Shown here: positions 1 through 8,092 of the stretch, piece after piece
How positions within the stretch are numbered: the first letter of the stretch is position 1
Layout: the number at the start of each line of letters is the position of its first letter
Assembly (NCBI GenBank): GCA_031269165.1
Contig: JAISZQ010000317.1
Coordinates: 1-29,990, forward strand
Direction: 5' to 3'
From: Spirochaetaceae bacterium
Lineage (GTDB): Bacteria > Spirochaetota > Spirochaetia > Treponematales > Breznakiellaceae
DNA: 29,990 bases
Translations under genes and position numbers: made by a program
Notes under the pieces: generated by a model
The model's input: the letters and a program-made list of their open reading frames with translations, nothing else
What the model was told of the DNA's origin: nothing
Databases searched by the model: none

Positions 1-165
1 GGGAAGTCTCCCCCTTCGCTACGGCCCGCTCACACCATTGCGGGGGTATACCCCGCAATGGTTTGAGCCGTCCTCCGCTATCCCCCTCTGCGGGGGTCGA
101 CCCCCCGCAACGCCCCCGAATCACCGCAGAGACGTATGTCCCGTGGGGCTTTGGAACAGCCTCCA
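1..165 (-). repeat. Family B intergenic repeat, truncated by window start
   Basis: This is the reverse complement of the element seen at 7939-8092 and 23611-23861. It begins with the gaagtctccccc end and finishes at 148-165 with a GTTTTGGAACAGGCTC-like terminal repeat (gctttggaacagcctcc). It contains a hairpin whose arms at 34-45 and 51-62 (accattgcgggg) are perfect; the same hairpin recurs at 26744-26783. No gene is supported here, and the short ORFs are repeat sequence read through. Confidence 0.75.
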
Positions 166-167
166 CG

Positions 168-280
168 GTCAACAACTTAAGCAAAAAGAAAAGAAAGGTC
201 CACGGATTTTCACGGATTGAGCGGGGTATAATCCGTGAAAATCCGCGTCAATCTGTGGACAAAATTCTTAAGTTGTTGAC
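168..280. repeat. Family A repeat, short copy (113 bp) with inverted ends
   Basis: The ends are gtcaacaacttaag (168-181) and the reverse complement cttaagttgttgac (267-280). The interior differs from the long copies: it carries ccacggatttt / aatccgtg units rather than the cgcgaatg units, so the ends are conserved while the cargo varies. It abuts family B sequence on both sides. Confidence 0.8.
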
Positions 281-325
281 TGGGGGAAGTCTCCCCCTTC
301 GCTCCGGGCTCGTATTCCGACACGA
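281..325 (-). repeat. Family B end fragment abutting the family A copy
   Basis: The sequence tgggggaagtctccccc followed by ttcgctccggg is the reverse complement of the B right end. The same B/A junction (gagacttcccc next to ctgtcaacaac) occurs at 23851-23880 and 29881-29907. The B sequence becomes unrecognisable after about 325. Confidence 0.6.
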
Positions 326-751
326 TTGTCCCCGTGGATAAAAGACTATCCGGTAAGCACGAGAAGCCAAACAGGGCCGGTACGCGGCGCAACGCTCAAG
401 GACTTAGGTTCTATCCCCGATTTTTTCATCTTTTTCACGCTTTTTTCCCATTTGATTAAAGCAAAACGGCACCTCAACGCCTTAATAACGTTCTCCCTCC
501 GGTTTAACGTGCGGACGGGAAGAAAGGCGCATCTTTGGGGGGAGCGGTACTGGTCGGAGATTCTGGCGGGGGAGCCGCCTGAGTGGGCGGAAGAGGTGGA
601 CTGGGATGCGGTTGTGGCGGAGGCAAAGACGCCAATCCCGGAGGAAATGGCCTACGCGCTGAGTTGGGACAGCCTAAGGACGGGAGTCTGGGAGGCGAAA
701 ACGAGTTTTTCGCCCAAAAACCAGCCCTCCCCCGCTTCCCCGCCCGGCTAA
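326..751 (+). pseudogene. Remnant of a Y1 (IS200/RAYT-like) transposase, C-terminal part
   Basis: The reading frame 326-751 has no recognisable N-terminus. From about 470 it reads LNALITFSLRFNVRTGRKAH, then LWGERYWSEIL and GEPPEWAEEVDW. This resembles the segment after the HUH motif in REP-associated tyrosine transposases, where an FxxxYN helix is followed by GHxWGxRYxS and a Glu/Trp-rich tail. The HUH motif and the upstream ferredoxin-like half are absent, so it cannot be an active enzyme. The first about 48 codons look like non-coding or repeat sequence. Two REP-like hairpin units lie directly downstream, the arrangement expected of RAYT/REP systems. Identification is by motif memory only. 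A small unrelated hypothetical protein is the alternative. Confidence 0.5.
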
Positions 752-870
752 CCGGGGGCAAAGCCCCCGGTTAGCGGCGAAAACGACGTTATAGAAAACC
801 TTGATGTTCCCGTCCAGAGACGGCGAGCCATCGGTCGGCCGATGGCCTCGGGAGAGGTCTGCCCGCGCCA
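747..870. repeat. REP-like double-hairpin unit, copy 1
   Basis: The first hairpin has perfect 13-bp arms, GCTAACCGGGGGC and GCCCCCGGTTAGC, around an AAA loop (747-775). The second is at 827-846 (gccatcgg / ccgatggc). The order hairpin, ggcgaaaacg(a/g)cgtta, hairpin, tctgccc is repeated at 1115-1230. The stretch from 871 to 1114 holds no gene or motif I recognise. Confidence 0.7.
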
Positions 871-1114
871 CTGGGAAAAAGGCGAAAAAAACGCGAATTT
901 CGAGCCGTTTCCGGTGTGCCGTGGCGGGGAAACACGGGTAAACGCGGCGTACGGCGAGGAAATACATAAAAAAAGGCGTTGGGGAGAGATTTTTCGCGCA
1001 AATATTGCGGCTGAGGGCTGTCCCCGTCCACTTGGGGCAGCCTCCGTCCGGCTAGATCAGGGTCGGAAACGCCTTTTTCGCCCCAATTCACGTTCTCGTC
1101 CGTGTTTCCGCCCC

Positions 1115-1230
1115 GCTAACCGGGGGCAAAGCCCCCGGTTAGCGGCGAAAACGGCGTTACAAACAGCCCCGATTCCCGCCCAAAAACAGCAGGCCATCGC
1201 CGGCCGATGGCCTTGGGAAAGATCTGCCCT
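1115..1230. repeat. REP-like double-hairpin unit, copy 2
   Basis: The 29-bp first hairpin (1115-1143) is identical to the one at 747-775. The second hairpin (1192-1212, ggccatcg / cgatggcc) is a variant of 827-846. A family-B-like end (gaggttttgaaacagcctcga) follows at about 1242-1262. Nothing else was recognised from 1263 up to the clpB stop. Confidence 0.7.
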
Positions 1231-1396
1231 CTACCGCAGCGTGAGGTTTTGAAACAGCCTCGAGTGAAAGGCGGTTTTCGGGGAAACGGTTCAGGCGGGG
1301 CTGTCTCCGGCGGCATCGGGCATCCCCTTCTTATTCGCTTGTCGCCTCCCCTTATTCTTTCCTTATATCCGCCATAAACGCCCCGTTCCTTATCCG

Positions 1397-4165
1397 TCAC
1401 ACGACCGCAAAAGTTATCCCCTCGCTTTGTCTGAGAGGGGCCCCCTCGCTTTGTCTGCCCTCGTTTTTCGTGAGGACGGCCCGCAGGGTTACGCCGTCGG
1501 GGATGGTGCCGCCGATGAGGGCTTTGGCGAGTTTGTTTGCCATCTCGTTTTGAATTACGCGCTTCAGGGGGCGCGCGCCGTAGAGGGGGTCGTAGCCGCG
1601 TTCGGCGAGGAAATCCAGCACCTCGGCGGGGGCTTCCAGCGTTATCTTGCGGGCGGCGAGGCGCGTTTTCAGTTCTTCCAGTTGGATGGCGGTGATGGCC
1701 ATGATCTGTTCCCGGCCCAGGCGGTTGAATATGACCGTCTCGTCGATGCGGTTTAAGAATTCAGGCTTGAAATGGGTCTTGAGTAAAGCCGAGAGCGCGG
1801 CCCTCACCGTTTCACTGTCTTTCGCCTCCAGAATGAGGTCGGAGCCGATGTTGCTCGTCATAATGACGATGGTGTTCTTGAAATCGACAATGCGGCCCTG
1901 CCCGTCGGTGAGCCGCCCGTCGTCGAGTAACTGGAGAAAAACGTTAAACACTTCCGGGTGCGCCTTTTCCACTTCGTCAAAAAGGATAACGCTGTAAGGA
2001 CGGCGGCGGACGGCCTCGGTGAGCTGGCCGCCGCTCTCGTAGCCGACATAGCCCGGCGGCGCGCCGATGAGCCGCGAGACTGAGTGTTTCTCGCCATACT
2101 CGCTCATGTCGATGCGGGTGAGCGCCTTCGCATCGTTAAAGAGAAAGTCGGCGAGGGTCTTGGCAAGCTCGGTCTTGCCCACGCCGGTCGGTCCCAGAAA
2201 GAGGAAGCTGCCCAGGGGCCGTTCCGCGTCTGAGAGGCCGGCCCGGTTCCGCCGTATCGCGTCCGCCACCGCCGTAACCGCCGCCTCCTGCCCGACCACG
2301 CGCTTTTCCAGTGCCTTCTCCAGTTCCAGATACTTCTGGAGTTCGCCGGTCAGCATTCGGGACACGGGGATGCCCGTCCATGCGGAAACCACGGCGGAAA
2401 TGTCCTCCTCCGTCACTTCCTCCCGAAGAAGCGGGCCGCCAGCGGCTTCCCTTGGGTCTATCCCGATGGGAAATGGCCCCGGCTCCCCCTTCGGGGGAGG
2501 CCCCGCAGGGGCTTCCCTTGGGTCCGTCCCGATGGGAGATGGCCCTGGCTCCCCATTCTGGGGAGGGGACGCGCCGCCCGCCGCCGAGGGGCCTGTCCGC
2601 GCCGCCATCTTTTGGGACAGTTCCGCCAGTTGTTTCTGGGCCTCCGGGATGAGGCCATGCTTCACCTCGGCGGCCTTTGCTAGGTTGCCCTCTCGCTCGT
2701 AGCGGGCTTCGTCGATCTTTAAGGCTTCGATCCGCTGTTTCAGGGCGCGTATCTCGTCGACCGACTTCTTCTCGTTCTCCCAGCGGACACGCATCGCGTC
2801 CCGGTCGGCCTGTACGTCGGCGATCTCCTTCTCAAGCCGCGAAAGCCGCTCGCGGGAGGCGGGATCGTCCTCGCGGGAGAGGGCCTGTTGCTCAATCGAC
2901 AGTTGCAAGAGACGGCGTTCCAGTTTGTCCAGTTCCGTAGGCCGAGAATCGAGCTCCATCTTGAGGCGGCTCGCCGCTTCGTCAACGAGGTCAATCGCCT
3001 TGTCCGGCAGAAAACGCGCGCTGATATAGCGGTTCGACAAGGTAGCGGCGGCAACGAGGGCCTCATCCCGAATACGCACCCCGTGGTGAACCTCGTAACG
3101 TTCCTTGAGGCCGCGCAGAATGGCGATGGTGTCCTCGACATTCGGCTCGGCGACAAACACCTGCTGAAACCGCCGTTCCAACGCCGCGTCCTTCTCGATA
3201 TAGTTCCGGTACTCGTCAAGCGTCGTCGCCCCGATGCACCGCAACTCGCCGCGAGCCAAAGCGGGCTTGAGGAGGTTGGAGGCATCCGTTGCGCCCTCGG
3301 CGGCCCCCGCCCCGACCAAGGTGTGCAGTTCGTCGATAAAGAGGATGATGTCGCCCTCCGCCGCTTGCACCTCGGCAATCACCGCCTTGAGCCGCTCCTC
3401 GAATTCCCCCCGGAACTTCGCCCCGGCCACCAACGCGCCCATGTCCAGCGCGAGCAACCGTTTGTGTTGCAGGCTCTCAGGCACGTCTCCCGCGACAATC
3501 CGCCGCGCCAGTCCCTCGGCGATTGCCGTCTTTCCAACGCCGGGTTCGCCGATCAGCACCGGGTTATTCTTCGTGCGCCGGGACAAGACCTGCATCGTGC
3601 GCCGGATTTCCTCATCCCGCCCGATGACGGGATCAATCTTCTCGGCACGGGCCAGCGCGGTGAGATCCCGGCAAAAGCGGTCGAGCGACTGATATTTTGC
3701 CTCCGGGTTCGCGTCCGTAACCCGCGCCGCGCCCCGTACCGACTTGAGCGCGTCAAGCACGGCCCGCCCGGTGACGGAAGCGTCTTTGAGCAGGGCCTGA
3801 GTCCGCCCCTCACCCTTTGCCAGCGCGAGGAGGATATGCTCAACCGAGATATAGTCGTCTTTCAGCGAACGCGCCTCGTTCTCCGCCTTTGCCAGCGTCT
3901 TTGAGGCTTGCGGGGAAAGGTACGTGGCGGCCCCCTCACCGGTAACGCGGGGCAATGTCTCAAGAATGCCTGAAAGCCCTTTCCTAAGAGACGCACCGTC
4001 CGCGCCGATCTTCTCGATGACTGCCGGAACCACGCCGTCCTTCTGTTCCAAAAGCGCGAGTAGCAGATGGGCGTTCTCAATCTGCCCGTGGTCGCGCTGT
4101 TGCGCCAGCGTCTGGGCGGCCTGTACCGCCTCCTGCGCTTTCAGGGTAAACTTCTCCATATTCAT
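1397..4165 (-). CDS. clpB: ClpB disaggregase (Hsp100 AAA+ chaperone)
   Basis: ATP-driven cytoplasmic unfoldase that pulls polypeptides out of aggregates with DnaK. About 922 residues: Clp-N repeats (1-145), NBD1 with Walker A GEPGVGKT (206-213) and Walker B IILFIDE (about 273-279), an M-domain coiled coil, then NBD2 with GPTGVGKT and VILFDEVEKAHPE. The start MNMEKFTLKAQEAVQ matches the family N-terminus. The frame stays open upstream to 4249, but a promoter ends 6 nt before 4165 and there is no Shine-Dalgarno. The protein is longer than the usual about 860 residues because of a Pro/Gly-rich insertion (residues about 519-576) between the M-domain and NBD2, encoded by a 66-bp tandem repeat. The C-terminal tail also holds a small duplication (RQSEG twice; ccctcgctttgtctg at about 1421 and 1442). 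No CIRCE operator was seen upstream. Confidence 0.96.
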   Translation of the reverse strand: MNMEKFTLKAQEAVQAAQTLAQQRDHGQIENAHLLLALLEQKDGVVPAVIEKIGADGASLRKGLSGILETLPRVTGEGAATYLSPQASKTLAKAENEARSLKDDYISVEHILLALAKGEGRTQALLKDASVTGRAVLDALKSVRGAARVTDANPEAKYQSLDRFCRDLTALARAEKIDPVIGRDEEIRRTMQVLSRRTKNNPVLIGEPGVGKTAIAEGLARRIVAGDVPESLQHKRLLALDMGALVAGAKFRGEFEERLKAVIAEVQAAEGDIILFIDELHTLVGAGAAEGATDASNLLKPALARGELRCIGATTLDEYRNYIEKDAALERRFQQVFVAEPNVEDTIAILRGLKERYEVHHGVRIRDEALVAAATLSNRYISARFLPDKAIDLVDEAASRLKMELDSRPTELDKLERRLLQLSIEQQALSREDDPASRERLSRLEKEIADVQADRDAMRVRWENEKKSVDEIRALKQRIEALKIDEARYEREGNLAKAAEVKHGLIPEAQKQLAELSQKMAARTGPSAAGGASPPQNGEPGPSPIGTDPREAPAGPPPKGEPGPFPIGIDPREAAGGPLLREEVTEEDISAVVSAWTGIPVSRMLTGELQKYLELEKALEKRVVGQEAAVTAVADAIRRNRAGLSDAERPLGSFLFLGPTGVGKTELAKTLADFLFNDAKALTRIDMSEYGEKHSVSRLIGAPPGYVGYESGGQLTEAVRRRPYSVILFDEVEKAHPEVFNVFLQLLDDGRLTDGQGRIVDFKNTIVIMTSNIGSDLILEAKDSETVRAALSALLKTHFKPEFLNRIDETVIFNRLGREQIMAITAIQLEELKTRLAARKITLEAPAEVLDFLAERGYDPLYGARPLKRVIQNEMANKLAKALIGGTIPDGVTLRAVLTKNEGRQSEGAPLRQSEGITFAVV
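2437..2610 (-). repeat. In-frame palindromic/tandem repeat insertion inside clpB
   Basis: Two 66-bp units (starting about 2444 and 2510) share ggcttcccttgggt, then tcccgatggga, then ggctcccc. Each contains or approximates the hairpin ctccccc-ttc-gggggag. They encode two related 22-residue stretches (GEPGPSPIGTDPREAPAGPP and GEPGPFPIGIDPREAAGGP). The unit length is a multiple of three, so the frame is kept. Related sequence sits inside the MMPL gene at 19510-19746. Confidence 0.75.
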
Positions 4166-4171
4166 GGGTAC

Positions 4172-4200
4172 ACCATAAAAAAATTTGCGCGAATTGGCAA
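4172..4200 (-). promoter_or_regulatory. clpB promoter, leaderless arrangement
   Basis: On the minus strand TTGCCA (4200-4195), a 17-nt spacer and TATGGT (4177-4172) lie exactly 6 nt before the ATG at 4165. The expected transcription start is therefore the A of the start codon. No Shine-Dalgarno is present. Confidence 0.6.
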
Positions 4201-4290
4201 GAGGGAACAATTCCGATTGCGCGCGAGATAAACCTTGAGCCGGTTCCAAAATCCGGCAAAAGGAAAAATCGGCAACGTGCCACGTTTTCT

Positions 4291-4452
4291 CCTGTCAACA
4301 ACTTAAGAATTTTGGTCCGCGAATGGCGCGAATAAATACGAATAATACATACCCAGCAGTGCGTATTCGCGTACATTCGCGGACAAAAAAACTAAAAATC
4401 TGTGTAATCCGTTGACCACTCTTATATTCCCTTTGCTTAAGTTGTTGACAGG
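4291..4452 (-). repeat. Family A repeat, 162 bp, perfect 17-bp inverted ends
   Basis: CCTGTCAACAACTTAAG (4291-4307) pairs perfectly with its reverse complement at 4436-4452. The interior is the reverse complement of the copy at 23862-24034: gtccgcgaatggcgcgaata and attcgcgtacattcgcggac form a large imperfect inverted repeat built of cgcgaatg units. The interior is A/T-rich and encodes no protein. Confidence 0.85.
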
Positions 4453-4506
4453 GGGAGACGCGGCAAATTGCCGATCCCCCTTTTTGCTGAGATTTTGAAC
4501 AGGCTC
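4451..4506 (+). terminator. Mobile terminator-like hairpin (family F) plus B-type end
   Basis: GGGGGA (4451) pairs with TCCCCC (4475-4480), with an inner pair CGGCAA/TTGCCG, followed by TTTTT (4481-4485). Copies occur at 26535-26574 (reverse) and 26797-26831. Here it would stop transcription entering the lolA operon from upstream. A degenerate family B end (gattttgaacaggctc) follows at 4491-4506. Confidence 0.55.
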
Positions 4507-4567
4507 TTCGTTTAATGCAGATTCCATTTTCGATGTACTGCGCCCTCTAGCAACCAACAAGTATTTT

Positions 4568-4583
4568 TGGTATAATAGGAATA
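4568..4583 (+). promoter_or_regulatory. lolA operon promoter, extended -10, leaderless
   Basis: TTGG-TATAAT gives a TGN extended -10 with a perfect hexamer at 4571-4576. The ATG follows after 6 nt, so transcription should begin at the start codon. The -35 position (TAGCAA, 4548-4553) is poor, as is common with extended -10 promoters. The AGGA at 4577-4580 is too close to the ATG to act as a Shine-Dalgarno. Confidence 0.6.
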
Positions 4584-5263
4584 TGTTCAAGCGATGGCTT
4601 TCGGTGTCCCTTTTTTTGACGGGCCTTGCGGCGCCGCTTTTCGCGCAGTCTATTGTGACGGCGGAGGCGTATCTGGAACGGGTCTCGAATCGGTATGCGT
4701 CGTTTAATGACTATGAGGCTCATATTGTCATCAAGACCGGCGGGGTTGAGATGGCGGGGACGGTGAGCCACCTGGCACCGGCTTTTATGCGCATCGACTT
4801 TTCTTCACCGGCGGAACAGGTGATCGTTTTTAATGGGGATGTGCTTACGATCTATCTGCCGGAAATGCGCGCGATTCTCAATCAGGACGTGGGGTCTTCT
4901 GCGGGAGGCGGCGCGAGTCTTGCGACGGGGCAGGGACTTTCGATGATGCGGCGGAATTACGCGGCGGCATACAGTACGGGGCCGGATCCGGAGCCGCTTG
5001 AAGGCGGATCGCGGGAACGGGTCGTCAGGCTCAGGCTTACCAGCCGTTACGGGGGAGCGGGATTTCGTGAGTTGCTGCTCAGTATTGATCCTGAAACGCT
5101 TCTTATCAGGCGGATTGCCGCGACCCAGCTTGCAGGCGGCACCATCCAGTTTGATTTTACCAATGTGAAAACCAATCAGGGCATTCCCGAACAGCGGTTC
5201 ATCTACGATTCTCCGGCTTCGGCGAATGTCTATAATAATTTTTTGTTTAGGGATCGTGACTAA
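4583..5263 (+). CDS. LolA-like periplasmic lipoprotein carrier
   Basis: A 226-residue exported protein. Residues 1-21 (MFKRW, a hydrophobic core, then LFAQ) form a signal peptide cleaved after FA or FAQ. The mature part fits the LolA fold: YLERVSNRYASFNDYEAHI near the start, a beta-rich body with MRIDFSSPAEQVIVFNGDVL, and late strands LLIRRIAAT and IQFDFTNVKTN. LolA shuttles outer-membrane lipoproteins from LolCDE across the periplasm. Neither LolB nor LolCDE is in the window. The stop overlaps the next start (TAATG), so it is translationally coupled to the rodZ-like gene. It lacks a recognisable Shine-Dalgarno and appears leaderless. Assignment is by fold-level pattern; an unrelated DUF with the LolA fold is possible. 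Confidence 0.8.
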   Translation: MFKRWLSVSLFLTGLAAPLFAQSIVTAEAYLERVSNRYASFNDYEAHIVIKTGGVEMAGTVSHLAPAFMRIDFSSPAEQVIVFNGDVLTIYLPEMRAILNQDVGSSAGGGASLATGQGLSMMRRNYAAAYSTGPDPEPLEGGSRERVVRLRLTSRYGGAGFRELLLSIDPETLLIRRIAATQLAGGTIQFDFTNVKTNQGIPEQRFIYDSPASANVYNNFLFRDRD

Positions 5264-6360
5264 TGACATCACTTGGAGAAACATTGCGCCGGGCGCGCGA
5301 AGAAAAAGGACTCACGGTGGAATCTGCCGCACGCGATACCAACATCGCGCGGCGTTATTTGACGGCGTTGGAAGAGGAGGACTTTGCCCAGTTCCCGGCG
5401 GAAGCCTACGCGCTTGGTTTTCTCAAGAATTATAGCGAGTATTTGGGGCTTAACATGCAAGAGACGCTCTCCCTGTTCAAGGTCATCAAGATACAGGAGC
5501 AGTCGCTTCCGATGAATGAGTTGCTCACCAAATCATCCGGGCCGTCGAAAGTGGGACCGCTTATCATCATTCTCGTGATCGTGCTTGGCGGAGCGGGGGC
5601 GGGCGCGTTCTTTTTTTGGAAGAGCGGACGGACTGAAACGAAGCAAGAGGCCGCCGTCCATGTTCCCACCAATTATGTACTTGAAAGCGGCATCCTCGAA
5701 CAGCGTTTTTATGCCGGTGATTCGCTTACGGTGCCGGTAAACGGTGAGCTTTACAAGTTTAGCCTTGCCAACCTCGGCGAAGTGGTTACGATTAACGCGC
5801 CGTCCGGGCCGCTTATGCTCAATCTTTCCCAGATGGTCTCGGTTGACATCAACAACGACGGGGTAAACGAGCTTGAAATCAGCCTTGAGGACTATTCCCG
5901 CAGCGAGCCGCTTATGGGCGCGTGGATACGGTTTAGCCTGCAAGGGGCGCATAACAGTGCCGAAACCGCCCCGGATGCGGGAAACGTCGCCGCGTCAACC
6001 GAATCCGCTCCGTCCGTTGCCGCCAAAACGGTGTTTACCAGCACGGCACCCTATCCATTCACGTTACAGATACAGTTTCAAGGCTTCTGTATGTTCCGCT
6101 GGGAAATCCTCCGTGAGGCCAACCGTCAAGGCCGTACCGAACAGTACTTTTCTCGTGGCGGCGAGTTGAACATCCAAGCCCAGAACGGGGTTCGGTTATG
6201 GGTGTCCAACGCCGCGTCCGTGAAACTCCAGGCCATCGGCGGCGGCCGCAGTCAAGCGGTGGAAATCGGCGGACCGGGCGAGATTGTTGTCGCCGACATC
6301 GCGTGGGTTCGTGATGAGGCAAGCGGCTGGAAACTCGCCCTTCTCCGTCTTGAAAATTGA
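5263..6360 (+). CDS. RodZ-like transmembrane HTH protein (HTH_25 / DUF4115)
   Basis: A 365-residue protein with the RodZ layout: cytoplasmic Xre-type helix-turn-helix at about 1-70 (LGETLRRAREEKGLTVESAA, then TNIARRYLTALEEEDF), one membrane span at about 97-119, and a beta-rich extracytoplasmic part ending in a DUF4115-like domain (about 265-365). RodZ links MreB filaments to the cell-wall elongation machinery. Here the HTH carries the family motif FPAEAYALGFLKNYSEYLG. The middle (120-265) has a less familiar beta domain with Asp/Asn-rich strands (VDINNDGVNELEISLEDY). It starts by 1-nt overlap with the lolA stop and its TGA overlaps the rimO start, so the three genes form one operon. RodZ function in this organism is inferred. 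Confidence 0.8.
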   Translation: MTSLGETLRRAREEKGLTVESAARDTNIARRYLTALEEEDFAQFPAEAYALGFLKNYSEYLGLNMQETLSLFKVIKIQEQSLPMNELLTKSSGPSKVGPLIIILVIVLGGAGAGAFFFWKSGRTETKQEAAVHVPTNYVLESGILEQRFYAGDSLTVPVNGELYKFSLANLGEVVTINAPSGPLMLNLSQMVSVDINNDGVNELEISLEDYSRSEPLMGAWIRFSLQGAHNSAETAPDAGNVAASTESAPSVAAKTVFTSTAPYPFTLQIQFQGFCMFRWEILREANRQGRTEQYFSRGGELNIQAQNGVRLWVSNAASVKLQAIGGGRSQAVEIGGPGEIVVADIAWVRDEASGWKLALLRLEN

Positions 6361-7685
6361 AAACCTACTATATAGAGTCTTTAGGTTGCGCGAAGAATCA
6401 GGTTGATTCCGAGCATATCATGGCGGAACTGGAGGCGGAACACTATGTCCGGGTGGAAGATGCGGGAGACGCCGCCCTCATCGTGGTAAACACCTGCGCG
6501 TTCATCGAAAGCGCCAAGCGCGAGTCCATCGACACGATCCTCTCGTTCCGGCAGTTGTATCCCGATACAAAAATCTCCGTGCGCGGCTGTCTCGCGGAAC
6601 GGTATCACAAGGAGCTTGCGGAGTCCCTGCCCGAAGCCGACGAACTGCGCGGCGTACCCGCGTTGGATGACGAGGACGGCGAGCGTCCCGTTCACCACGG
6701 GGAACGGCCCCTCCTCTCGTTGCCGGGTTCCGCCTATGTGAAAATCAGCGAAGGTTGCGACAACCGGTGCTCGTTCTGCGCGATCCCCCTCATCCGGGGC
6801 GGCCTCAAGAGCCGTTCCATCGCGTCAATCACCGGGGAATGCCGGGAACTATTGAAGCGCGGGGTAAAGGAACTGGTGCTGATCGCCCAAGACGCGGGGA
6901 GTTACGGAACGGACGGCATGGCGGGCGGCGGGATCGAACGGCAACTTCCGGCCCTGCTCCGCGCCATCGGCTCGATACGCGGAGACGGCATCAATCCCGC
7001 TTTCTGGGTACGCCTCCTCTACCTGCATCCCGACCGCCTCCTCCCGGAACAAGACGGCGCGTCAGGCGGCCTCATGGACGGCCTTATCCAGATCATGCGG
7101 GACGACCCCCGCATCCTCCCCTACTTCGACCTGCCCTTCCAGCACGCCTCGGCTTCCGTCCTTCGCGCGATGGGCCGCACGGGAAACCGCCGCGCATACC
7201 TCCGTATCATCGGGCATCTGCGCGAACGTCTTCCCCGCGCCGTGATCCGCTCGACATTCCTTGTCGGTTTTCCCGGCGAAACGGACGAAGACTTTGCGGA
7301 ACTGCTTGCTTTTCAGCAAGAGGCGAAGATCGACTGGCTCGGTGTGTTCACCTATTCACGGGAAGAGGGGACTGCCGCCTGCACGATGAAACACCGGGTC
7401 TCGAAGAAAACCGCCGCCGCACGGAAAGCCCTCCTCGAAGAAGCGCAGATTCCGATCACCGCCGCCCGCCTCGCAACATTCTCAAGAACGGAGACTGAGG
7501 CCCTGGTCGAAGAAGTCGTGGACTCTGAGAGCGCGACCCACCTCGCCATCGGCCGCCTCCCCATTCACGCGCCCGAAGTAGACGGCGCGGCAGTCATCGA
7601 AAGCGATTCCCCGCTTATCCCCGGCAGCATCGTGCGGGTACGCGCATTAAGCGTATCCGGCGTGGATATGCGTTGCCGGGCCTGA
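6357..7685 (+). CDS. rimO: RimO, ribosomal protein S12 methylthiotransferase
   Basis: Radical-SAM methylthiotransferase that adds a methylthio group to the conserved Asp of ribosomal protein S12. A 442-residue protein. The N-terminal UPF0004 domain has Cys11 (SLGCAKNQVDSE), Cys47 (NTCAF) and Cys78 (RGCLAERY) for the auxiliary cluster. The radical SAM CxxxCxxC is Cys134/138/141 (GCDNRCSFC), and a C-terminal TRAM-like beta domain begins at about 375. SLGCAKNQVDSE and CAFIESAKRES are RimO- rather than MiaB-type. The start is TTG at 6357: an in-frame TGA at 6351-6353 excludes anything earlier, and homology begins immediately. The TTG overlaps the rodZ TGA (TTGA). Confidence 0.93.
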   Translation: MKTYYIESLGCAKNQVDSEHIMAELEAEHYVRVEDAGDAALIVVNTCAFIESAKRESIDTILSFRQLYPDTKISVRGCLAERYHKELAESLPEADELRGVPALDDEDGERPVHHGERPLLSLPGSAYVKISEGCDNRCSFCAIPLIRGGLKSRSIASITGECRELLKRGVKELVLIAQDAGSYGTDGMAGGGIERQLPALLRAIGSIRGDGINPAFWVRLLYLHPDRLLPEQDGASGGLMDGLIQIMRDDPRILPYFDLPFQHASASVLRAMGRTGNRRAYLRIIGHLRERLPRAVIRSTFLVGFPGETDEDFAELLAFQQEAKIDWLGVFTYSREEGTAACTMKHRVSKKTAAARKALLEEAQIPITAARLATFSRTETEALVEEVVDSESATHLAIGRLPIHAPEVDGAAVIESDSPLIPGSIVRVRALSVSGVDMRCRA

Positions 7686-7864
7686 TCGCCCCTTTGGGGC
7701 GAATGGAAAATGATAAATGGATAATGGAAAATGATAGGAAGGGAACGCGCCGTCTCCTCGCAATGACGCGACAGCATTCTCCATTTTCAATTCCCCATTT
7801 TCAATTCGCGCAACGCGCGCGCCCCCGCACGCCCCCCTTTGGGGCGAATGGAAAATGATAAATG
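7686..7864. repeat. Family D/C repeat patch after rimO
   Basis: A perfect hairpin (tcgcccc-ttt-ggggcga, 7686-7702) begins 1 nt after the rimO stop. It leads into gaatggaaaatgataaatgg, which recurs at 7846-7865 after another cctttggggc. Between them lie a ctcgcaatgacg fragment and the inverted form cattttcaattccccatttt. This is dispersed repeat DNA with no coding signal. Confidence 0.65.
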
Positions 7865-7923
7865 GAGCCTGTTCCAAAACTGATTGACTGTGCGCTAACC
7901 GTGCACGGTTTTGGAACAGCCTC
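7865..7923. repeat. Minimal family B element, 59 bp
   Basis: GAGCCTGTTCCAAAAC (7865-7880) and GTTTTGGAACAGCCTC (7908-7923) are inverted ends with one mismatch around a 27-nt interior. This is the smallest complete copy in the window and defines the family B ends. Confidence 0.75.
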
Positions 7924-7938
7924 ATATTACAGTAACGA

Positions 7939-8092
7939 GAGGTTGTTCCAAAACTCCGCAGGATACAAGTTTCCGCCGTGATTCGGGGGCGTTACGGGGG
8001 CAGAGCACCCGTTGTGGGGGTAGCGGAAGACGGCGTAGGCGGATGGAGCGTGGGGGAGACTTCCCCCTTATGTTTGGTTTTGGAACAGGCTC
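7939..8092 (+). repeat. Complete family B element, 154 bp
   Basis: The ends are gaggttgttccaaaac (7939-7954) and gttttggaacaggctc (8077-8092). The interior has the family core: tccgccgtgattcgggggcg, ttacggggg, gggggtagcgga, and gggggagacttcccc. It lies 15 bp from the 59-bp copy. The open frame through it (continuous with the hydratase frame) is not supported as coding. Confidence 0.75.

Noticed and set aside
842..1252. 136-codon ORF between the REP-like hairpins
   Set aside because: Its frame crosses the hairpin unit, it has no ribosome site, and the translation has no recognisable domain.
2888..3904. 338-codon open frame antisense to clpB
   Set aside because: It overlaps the ClpB NBD1 and M-domain coding region; no independent motifs or ribosome site.
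4166..4249. Longer ClpB start at 4249
   Set aside because: The extra residues are not ClpB-like, and the promoter boxes lie within this stretch.
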